This document shows, piece after piece, positions 44,301 to 54,200 of a DNA stretch of 64,000 nt. The DNA lies in contig NZ_CP132507.1 of the NCBI RefSeq assembly GCF_032191775.1, positions 1,265,001 through 1,329,000 of the forward strand, in the 5' to 3' direction. The position numbers and the translations under genes were made by a program. Position 1 is the stretch's first letter. Each line of letters begins with the position of its first letter. The stretch is from Rhodoferax mekongensis. GTDB lineage: Bacteria > Pseudomonadota > Gammaproteobacteria > Burkholderiales > Burkholderiaceae_C. The notes beneath the pieces were generated by a model. That model was not told the DNA's origin, made no database searches, and saw only the letters and a list, made by a program, of their open reading frames with translations.

Positions 44301-45293
44301 ATGCCCGGATTCATTCTCAACGCAATCGGCTCCGCAGCAGGCGCAGCTGGCGACATCTACGGCGAAGAGCGCCGGGCAGAGACAAACCTCAACAACCAGA
44401 AGGCCGCAGCCGACTACTCAAGCCAGCTGGAGATGCGCCGGCAAGAGGCGATCCAGCGACTCAAGCTGGAGAACATCCCGCTCGAAGCCAAGGCCCGGGA
44501 CGAGGCGGAAGCCGCAAGCCAAGCTGCAAGTGCAGAGCGCTTCAACAAGGCCCGCGACGGCATCATCAACAAGCGCGTGGACGCAGCACTTGGGCCAGAG
44601 TTTCAAGGCAACGCATCCGTCATGAATGACAGGCAAGTGGCTGATATCGAGCGCATGTCCACCGAGCGCAAAGCCAAGGGCGACAAGCTCCGCGAGAGCA
44701 TGCGCAACGACTCGTCCGTCATGCGCGAGGCGGGCTTGGAGTCTGGCCAGATCTCCCCAAAAGAGGCTGCAACCATGGCCGGCAGCGCGGAGATCGCACA
44801 GATGCGCGCGGACGTTCAGAACGCAAAGAACGACCAGCTACGCGAGATGGCTCAAGCCAAGCTCGACACCGCTCTGGCCATCGCCAACTTGCGCGCGGCC
44901 AACTCTGGTGGCGACAGGCAGGGCTCCAAGGATGCCATGCTGAACCTGAACACCACCGTCAGCACCCAGCAGCGCATCATCAAGGATGGCCAAGAGGAGC
45001 TGAAGACCACCCGCAAGGGAACCCCGGAGTACACCGCTCTGGTCGAGCGCATCCGCAGCGCGCAGGAGATCTCCGACATCGCATCGCGCGCCATCAAGGG
45101 CAAGCTCGGTGAGCCTGACACTGGTGACAAACCGGCAGCTACACCAGCACAATCAAACAAGCCCAAGGCACCCCCTTCGATCACCGGAGTCAAAGGTGCT
45201 CCATCAGGCTCAACCATGGGCTCGTTTGTGAGCGGCAAGGGGTGGGAAGTTCGAGACTCCAAGGGCAAAGTAATCGGCTACGCACAGGAATAA
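44301..45293 (+). CDS. Internal virion protein, 330 residues
   Basis: Long helical, Ala/Glu/Arg-rich protein (NQKAAADYSSQLEMRRQEAI; EAASQAASAERFNKARDG) after a hydrophobic N-terminus (FILNAIGSAAGAAGDI), with a Pro-rich linker and a small C-terminal beta segment (GSFVSGKGWEVRDSKGKVIGY). Typical of podovirus ejection proteins adjacent to a giant polyvalent protein. Confidence 0.7.
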   Translation: MPGFILNAIGSAAGAAGDIYGEERRAETNLNNQKAAADYSSQLEMRRQEAIQRLKLENIPLEAKARDEAEAASQAASAERFNKARDGIINKRVDAALGPEFQGNASVMNDRQVADIERMSTERKAKGDKLRESMRNDSSVMREAGLESGQISPKEAATMAGSAEIAQMRADVQNAKNDQLREMAQAKLDTALAIANLRAANSGGDRQGSKDAMLNLNTTVSTQQRIIKDGQEELKTTRKGTPEYTALVERIRSAQEISDIASRAIKGKLGEPDTGDKPAATPAQSNKPKAPPSITGVKGAPSGSTMGSFVSGKGWEVRDSKGKVIGYAQE

Positions 45294-45296
45294 AAC

Positions 45297-48200
45297 ATGC
45301 GCTTTGTACCAATCGATCAGGTTGCGGAACCAACTGAAGATAAGCAGCTCACGTTCCGCCCTATTGAGGCCACGGAACCGCAGCCGGCGAAGTCCTTTGC
45401 CGACAACATGGTCGATGCAAAGAACCAGATTCTTGATGGCTTGGCCGACAATGTGCTGCCCGGCAAGACCGGGCTGATCCTCGACGCCGTGCGCGGGCGC
45501 GTGAAGCCCCAGTCGGGCTCCGTGCTGGAAGGCGTGCAGCTCAAGGATCCGGGCTTCAATGCAGCCGAGGCAGAGCGTCTGTCGCGCCGCTCCTACGCAG
45601 AAGCCAACGACCCCGCAAACCCTGTCAACAAGGCGCCCGTGGTGCGCGCCGCAACCGACAGCCAAGCCATCCCAGAGAACGGCATCATGGCGTCCGCCGG
45701 CCGTCAGGTGGAATCCTTTGCTCGCTCCACTGCAGCCGGTGGCGCAAAGCTCCTGTCCGATGTGACCGGAGTAGCTGGCCCCAACTCCGTCTCTGACGCC
45801 TTGGATGCGTCTGCGCGCGGCAACTCGCGCATCGCTCGCAATCTCGACACTGGCACCGCCATGCGTACCGAGATCAATGCAGCAGATCCAACCCGCTCCG
45901 GGCTGCAGAATTTTGGCGACAAGTACCTGCCGCAGATCGTGGCTCAGGTTCCACAGCTGGCCATTGCCATCTCCACGGGCGGCATCACAGTTCCTGCCGT
46001 AATGCAGGGCTTGTCCTCGTACCAAGATGCCCGCGAGAAGGGCCTGTCCCCAGTGGATGCGGCCAAGTACGCAACCGCCATGGGCGGCTTCGAGGCATTG
46101 GGCGAGAAGGTGGGCGGCACCGGCAAGCTGGCTGATGCCTTCGAGAAAGCTCTGGCCAGCGGCTTCAGCAAGAATGCGGTCCGCGATCTGGGTGGCGCCG
46201 CAGTCTCCACCGGCCTGCGCGAGATCCCCTCCGAAGAGGCGACCTACGTTGGCCAAGTGGCCACGGACAACTACTTCGGCGTCAATCCTACAGACACCCT
46301 GCAAGAGTTTGGCCAAGGCGCCTTGGACACTGCGATTGTGTCTGCAGGTACTGGTGGCGCACTGGGCACCGCTGGTGCTGCCGCATCGCGTCTGGCAGGC
46401 TCTGGCCGGCAAACCATGTCGGCCGAGGAGCTGGCCAAGTCCAAGGGCTTCCTGCGCACATTCGCGGATCCAAGCGGCCCGGCATCTCAGGCAGGCATCA
46501 CCCCAGTCACCGTGGCCATCAAGCCAGCAGGAGCCCCAAGTGTCAGCACAACAGATAGTTCTGCAGGATTGGCTGCAGGCCCCGGTGTCAGCGGGGGTAA
46601 TTCCGGAATCCCAAGCGTGGGAGATACAGGACGTGTCGATGGAGCACTCGGAGGGGGAGTGGGTAATGCTGCCCAAGCACCTGCACCAAGCGTCAGCACT
46701 GATCCATCTGTTCCATCAGGAACCTCTGAACAAAATGCCGGTGTAGCCCCCACAGAGTCTGCGTCGGCAGCTATCAATCCTGTAGCAAACCCACTCAAGA
46801 AGACATCGGATTCCGACCTGTTGAGCAAGGTTCCACAGGAGCGCGAGCCAGCGCAGATCGTTCTGGGCGACGATGGCACCGGATACGCCACAGAGGATGA
46901 CGCCAAGCGTGTCGCCTCTGCGTACCAGCAGCGCAACAGCGACATCGAGTGGGCACCCGAGCGCCTTGACACTGGCCGATTCCGGGTGGCAGGATACGCG
47001 CCTCAAGGAGGCACCAATGTCCGAACAAGCACCACAAAGAACGCACTGCCTGACACCGCGACTGCAGGAGATCGAGGATCAAATGGAGTCGAAACTTCTC
47101 AGCCAAATGGGCGAGAAGGAGTACAGCCGGTATCTGCAGGAAAAGTCGCGCAGGATGAATCAAGAGATCTTGCCCGGCAAGAAGCAATCACCAGCCTGAA
47201 GCTGGATCGAGAGCAGTACCTATCTCAAGGCAAAACCGCGCAAGAGCGCCAGATCCTTGCGGAGCGTTGGCCAGAAGCAAAGCTGGATAACCCGGCGCCA
47301 GAGCTTGAGCCTCAGCTCAATGAGATCGCAAGCGGTATCTCTGAAGCCTACAGCGTAGACCGCAATCGCATCCAGTTCTACAGCGACAACAGCCCGGGCG
47401 CCGCCAACGGCTTCACCTATCGCGGCACCGCATGGGTCAACACTCGCGGCCTGAGCAGTGATGCAACCCAGACCGCCGGGCACGAAGGCCACCACATCCT
47501 TGAGCAGTTGGCCAAGGCTGATGATCAGGCCGGCAAGACCAACACACCCGCCCAGCGCTACGTCAAGAAGGTGTCCACCATCTTCGATGGCATGTCCGAC
47601 AAAGGTAAGAAGGCGTACATCGACAACTTCCTCTACAAAGAGGAGCTGGATGCCATCGAGAAAAAGGCTATCGCATCTGGCAAGACTGCTGCCGAGGCGC
47701 GCGTACTGCGTCAGCAAGAGGTCAACAAGCGCCTGAACACCAGCCTCACCAAGTCGGAGATGGTGGCCGACTTCGCGGGCAACCGCTTCAATGACAAGAA
47801 GTTTTTGGAGCAACTGGCCAAGGCAGATCCAAATGGATTCAAGTCTCTGGTGCAGCGCTGGATCAAGGTTCTCGATGACCTGATCGCAAGCCTGCGCGGC
47901 AACGGGAAGAACAAGGAGTCCAATGCGGTTGACTCCTATGTCACCAACCTGAAGAAGGCCCGACAGACTTTTGCCGAGGCGCTGATTGAGCTGAAGCAGG
48001 GCGGCGTGGATACTGGTGATGCAGCTACAAATTCTGTAGCAGAGCCAAGCAATCAGAATCGCCAAGGCGTGTATGCAGAGGTCGCACCGGATCCGCGCCG
48101 CAAGGTTCCCATGGCGGACACCATTGCCGACGAGTGGAATGACCTGTCCGCCGTGGATAAGGCCAAGACCACCAAAGAGGTGATGGACGCACTGTTTGCC

Positions 48201-51200
48201 AACGTGCAGCGCATGATGGGTCTGGATGGCTGGAACGCCGAGTACACCACCGGCATGTTCAAGGGTGGCGTGAACCCGAGCGTCTTCCTGTCCGCGCCAG
48301 AGGGCGTGGCTCCCGAGCAGCTGAATGAAGTGGCTCGCGTGATGGGCTACCTGCTTGATCAGATGGGCATGGTAGCGTTCGACGAAAACAACACCACATC
48401 CGACAGCCAGTTCTCCTTCGTAAAGGTGGTCTTGCCAGAGGGCATGAATCAGGAGAGAATTGACCAAGTTCGTTTAGCAATCGCTAAAGCGGTGCCCCAA
48501 GCCAATGGCGACAGCCTGCGCGAGGGCGCTCTGGTGTTTGGCAACTTCTCCGCCTATGACAGTGATGTCAAGACCCTGACCGATGAGCAGTTCAGGGATG
48601 CGATTTTCGATGTTGTCAACCAGATGCCAGAGGACTTCGAGGTCACTGCACCGAAGAAGTTTCACAGCGAATACATGCAGGGCAGCTGGGGTCCGGTCTA
48701 CAAGCCGACCAACCGCAACAAATACTTGGAAGGAACACGATATGCCAGCAATCAAGAGGGAACTGAAACCCGGGGAGACGATCTTCGGGGGCGGAGCGGG
48801 GGTGGCGACTTGGCGCAGCTACGACGCCTTGCGGAATCAACCGACAAAAAGCTCCGAAAGTACACCGACTACTACCGAGCAAACCCAACCCCAAGACCTA
48901 GCAGTGGAAATCTCGAAGGAGTGGGCAAGGCAGAACGGGAGTACGGCAGCGCCCGAGAAGGCGCAGTCTCCCGAGTCGGCGTCCACTTCAGCCAGCAGCG
49001 ACGCAACACCCTAAGCTCCGCCTTCCATGGCACCGGGCTCAAGGGTGCCGAGCGTGACCGCATGGCCATGCCGGGCGCCATCAAGGATCGTCTGTACTTC
49101 TACGTGGACAAGGGCACTGGCGTCGTTCCAGAGGCCGGCGTAGGCGGCGTCAAGCACACCATCAAGCTCAACAACCTGTACGACATCAACAAGGACGAGT
49201 ACGGCTTCAAGAAGGCTGCCAGCAACCCGGACCCACTGCAGTTCGCAAACAACTGGGAGCGCATGGTGCGCGATGCGGGATTCGATGGATGGACCGCAGA
49301 CAACGGCGGCAACCAAGCCTTCGCAGTCCTGCTTGGGAAGCACGACATCTCGATGTCTGCGCCATCCTTCCAGCGCCGCGAATCCATTGGAGACATCAAC
49401 AGTCTGGGCAACTTCAACCTCGATGTCTCCGATGTCTCCTTTGATGACTTTGATCTTGACTTCACCGACAAGATCGAGGCCAAAGAGATCTCCATGGAAG
49501 ACTTCATCAATGCCAAGACAGAAGGCATTGCCATGTCTGAGGCGGAGAAGCGGGCAGAGCTGCAGGCCGAGATTGCGCGCGAGGAGCAAATCCTCCGGAA
49601 CAGGCTTGCTGAACGCGCCAAGGCCGTCGCGCTGCCAAACCCTCGGGAGATCACTGCAGAGCAGATGCAGGAGCATGGCCTATTCCCAGAGAAGGCCATG
49701 CCATTCGGCAAGGACAGCGAGGATGAGAGCGGCTTTGTGAACATCGTGGTTCCTCGCACCTACGCTGATAGCGGCCAGCATGAGATTGAAGTGATCCCCA
49801 CCGGCAACGGATACCGTGGCCAAGTGGGATACGGCATCTCGTTTGTCGAGAGTCGAAACGCCATGAGCTACAGCGAGATCGTGCGCTTCACCAAGGCGCA
49901 GCTGGCAGCCCCACTGATTCACGATAGCGGATTCGACATCACATCCGCCTACCGCAAGGGAACCGCGCTCAAGATCGCTCAAAAGTGGAAAGAGCTTGCG
50001 AAAGCGAAGGGCGTTTTCTCCCTCCCCGGCAAGTCAGTCAACAAGCAGTTTGAGTATGTTGCGCGCGAGCTGAAGGCATTTGCCGGCTACACGGTTTCCA
50101 TGGATGTTTTTGGAGAGGGCTTCAACGTGAGCTTTCTCGACAAGTCAACCTCAAGGAGTTACGAGGCTCAGGTGGAGCTTCGTCGCGGGTACATGGAGTG
50201 CTGCACCATGAACCTTGCTGGATCCAAGGGCTTGGGCACTGAGTTCTACGCAGTCGCATCCGAGTGGGCGCGCGTCAACGGATACAAGTTCAAGTCCGCA
50301 GAAACACTCTCCTCTATCAACACAGCGCGCCGCACCGAGCAGGCACTCAGCTACTCCCTGAAGACTGGTGAAACCGGCATCATCATGCCCGGCTCGCAGA
50401 ACCGGGTGTATGGCTACAACGAGGATCCGAAGACCCAAGAGGATCACGACATGAACATCGCACGTCTGGCGCTGGCCAACATGCGAAACATGCTGGAGCT
50501 GGACCCAGATTTCTCTCGGCTGCGCTACGACCCGGAGACTGGTCGCTTCAGCCTGCAGGGCGGAAAGGATGGCGAGCCATGGGTCAAAGAGTTCTTGGCC
50601 AAGCAGGACGTGCGCGCCTACGGCGTTGGTCGCTCCACACTGGCACGTGCCGCGCTGACCAACCAGATCATCCGAGACGAGATCGACGTTGATGCCATCG
50701 AGCAGTTTGCAGTGCCCGTGGCGTACCAGAAGCGCGAGCGCGGCATGGAGTCCTCCCTGAGCGAAGGCTGGGGCGGAAAGGATGCAGTCAACCCCAACTT
50801 CGTGAAGTGGTTTGATGGATCCAAGGTGGTCGATGAAGATGGGTTGCCAAAGGTCATGTACCACGGCACCACCCGATCATTCGAGGAGTTCGCGCCGGGC
50901 ACCGGGTACTTCACCGCCATCCCTGATGAGGCCAATATGTACGGCGGCATGAACACTGCCGGCGCCAATGTTGTGCCCGCATTCCTGACCATTAAGAGCC
51001 CGCGAGTCATTGAGTCTGAGTCCATGCGCGGAACCCCGCGAGATGTGATTGCGGACGCGCTGAGTGACCGCGACATCGATGGCGTGATCGTCACCGAAGG
51101 CGGTAAGGTTCGCTGGGCTGTGCCTGTGGATCGCGGCCAAATCAAGTCTGTCTTCAACAGCGGCAGCTGGTCCGAGGAAGATCCACGCATCAGCTTCCAG

Positions 51201-54200
51201 AAGCGCGAGCCATCAAGCCCGCTTGAGAGCTACATCGACCAGCGCAACAAGAGCATGCCTCTTGTGTCTACGCAGAGTGCGCAGATGGCGGACATCGAGC
51301 TGGCAGTCAAGGCGATTGAGGCCGCAAGCGAAGACATTGCCTCCGGGTCGCGTGATGTGCTGCCAATTCCGATTGGTCGGGTGCCTCATGTTCTGACGAT
51401 GATGGGAGCCAGCTCACAAATGCTTCGCGTTGACTCCAGCATTGTCCGCAAGGTTTTCTTTGAGAAGCACTCAAAAGAGTTTCCAAACATCACGCCGCGA
51501 GATCTTGTGAATGCCATCTACAACCCTGCCATGGTGCTGCGCGCAGATGATCCAAATGAGTTTGAGCTTGTCTTGCCCATCACATCCGCACTGAAGGGCG
51601 TGGTGATCGTTCCAATCGTTCAGAGCAAACCAGTTGGCACTCCGTCCGTGGGTGGTAAGGTGGGTGTTAAATCATCTGCCATCAAGTCTATTTATGTGCG
51701 GCCAGTTGGAGGCGATGGAAACACCATTTTCAACCGTATCAAGAATGGTCGCGTCATGTATGCGGATCCTGCTCTGACGCAAATCGCTGTAACTGGTAGG
51801 GCAGAGGTGTCTGCAGCATCCGAGGGGATCGACAAAAGAGGGGCGCAATTCCCTGTTTCTCCCCCCTCGGCACAGCAGCTGGGTTCGAGCGCTCTCACGG
51901 GAGGCTCTGAAGATTCTGGTCGGACCAGCCGGATCAACGAATGGGAGGCACGATTCTCCGATGCTCCCCGGTTGGCTGGACCGGCTTTCAATGTAGCAAA
52001 TGCTGAACTTGCTGTCAAGCCCCTCAATCCAAATTTTGTTGGCTGGGATCGGGTGCGCCCCATCATCATGGGTGGAATTTCCGAGCGCAAGATCAAGTCT
52101 GACGTGGATCTGCTCAAGTGGATAGGCAACCGCTACGACCCCGCATCCTCGCCTGACGGATGGGCTGATGCGCCCGCATTCCAGAAGCGAGAAGGCGAGA
52201 AGGTCTACACCCATGAGGTGATCGACCCCCGCGATGGCAACAAGGTGGTGGGTAAGTACCAGAGCGCGGAAGCTGCTCGCCGTGGACGTGACCGACTTGA
52301 CAACCAGTACGGTGGCTATCGCTACCGTGTGCGCAAAATCGAAGATGGCCTGCCCATGCTTCAGGCGCGTCAGATCCAGCGCGCCAAGGGTCTTGAGGAT
52401 GAGACGTGGTTCGAGCGCCAGCGCCGCCGCTTCCAAGACCAGTTCATCCAGATCCGCAACCTGCAGGACACCCTGCTGGCCAACGGCGGAACGGTGAACG
52501 AGGAGCAGGATGTGTATGGCGCCGAGGAGCGCATGCACGGCCGCACTCAGGAGCTGCTGACAGATTTCGCCAACAACCAGATCGAGCCCTTCATCAAGAA
52601 GGCTGCCTCGATGAAGGTGGGCTTGGATGAGATCTCCCTGTACGCATACGCCAAACATGCCGAGGAGCGCAACCAGCACATCGACAGCATCAACCCAAAG
52701 CTCAATGGCGAAGGCTCCGGCATGTCCAACGTCGAAGCGCAGAACATCATCCAGATGGTGAAGTTGGCCGGCGACGAAGCCAAGTTTGAGGAGCTGCACA
52801 AGGATCTCATGGGCATCACCTCGACCACGCGCCGGGTGCTGCTGGATGAGGGTCTGATCACTCAGGACGAGTACGATGGCTGGGAGAACCTGTACGAGAA
52901 TTACGTTCCCCTGCGCGGCTTCGAGCAAGTCGATGAAGATGGCGCCAAGACAGGCATGCTTCGCGTAGGCCGTGGCTTCAGCACCACCGGCAAGGAATCC
53001 ATCAAGGCGCTGGGCCGCAAGTCCAAGGCTGGAGAGATCATCGAAAACATCATCCGCGACTACGAGCGCGCGGTGATCCGCAGTGAGCGCAATCAGGTTT
53101 CCAAGACCTTCCTCGATCTGGCGCTGAACAACCCTGATCCGGATCTGTGGGAAGTGCAACCCACCAAGCGCACCCCCGCCTTCGACAAGAAGCGCGGACT
53201 GGTTCTGATGCGCTCCTCGCGCGACACAGGCGAGGACACCATCAACATCAAGGTGGCCGGCCAAGACGTGCGCGTGAAGATCCATGACCCGCTGATCCTG
53301 CGCGCCATGAAGCTGGCAGCCAAGGATGAAACGAGCCAGCTGGAGCGCATTCTGGCTGCAACGCTTGGCACCTACACCACCCTGATGCGCAACACACTCA
53401 CCCGCTACAACCCAATCTTCGGGGCGCTCAATGCGGTGCGTGATGCGCAAATGGGCGCCGTGTCTGCCTACGATGCACTGGGCGCTAAGGGCGCGGCCCT
53501 GTACGCCAAGTACCTCGGCCCATCTCTGGCGGCCTCCTTCCGCAAGGAGCGCGGCAAGCCAGACCCTGCGAACAAGGTGATGGACAAGTGGATCATGGAA
53601 ATGCGCTTTGCCGGCGGAACCACTGGCGGCTACTACCTGCGCGACACCAGTGAGATCACCGAAACCATGCGCGACATGATGCTGGCTGCCGGCGCCGCGC
53701 CCAAGGGAATCAAGGAGTCCTTGCGCGCATCCAAGGCGTATCAAGCTGGCTCCATTGCGCTTCGCTGGCTGGAGATCATTGGATCCACATCTGAAGACGC
53801 AGCCCGGGCAGCCGCATACCGCGCGGCCCGCGAGGTCGGCAAGACCCCGGCAGAGGCAGCCAGCATCGCCAAGAACCTGACCACCAACTTCAACCGCAAG
53901 GGCGAGTGGGGTGGCACCTTGAACCAGCTGTTCCTGTTCTTTAATGCCGGCGTGCAGGGCTCCGCCCGAATCCTTCAGGCGCTTGGCAACCGCCGGGTCC
54001 AGTACATGATGGCAGGCGCCACTGCTGCCGCCATGACACTGGCCCTGATGAATGCAGGCATGGGCGATGACGATGACGGCGAAGCCTACTGGGACAAAAT
54101 CCCAGACTTTGAGAAAGAGCGCAACCTGATCTTCATGCTGCCACCCGGCGTGGAGATGGATGGTTCGCACGTGGTCGGCAAGAATGGTCGCTACGTGAAG

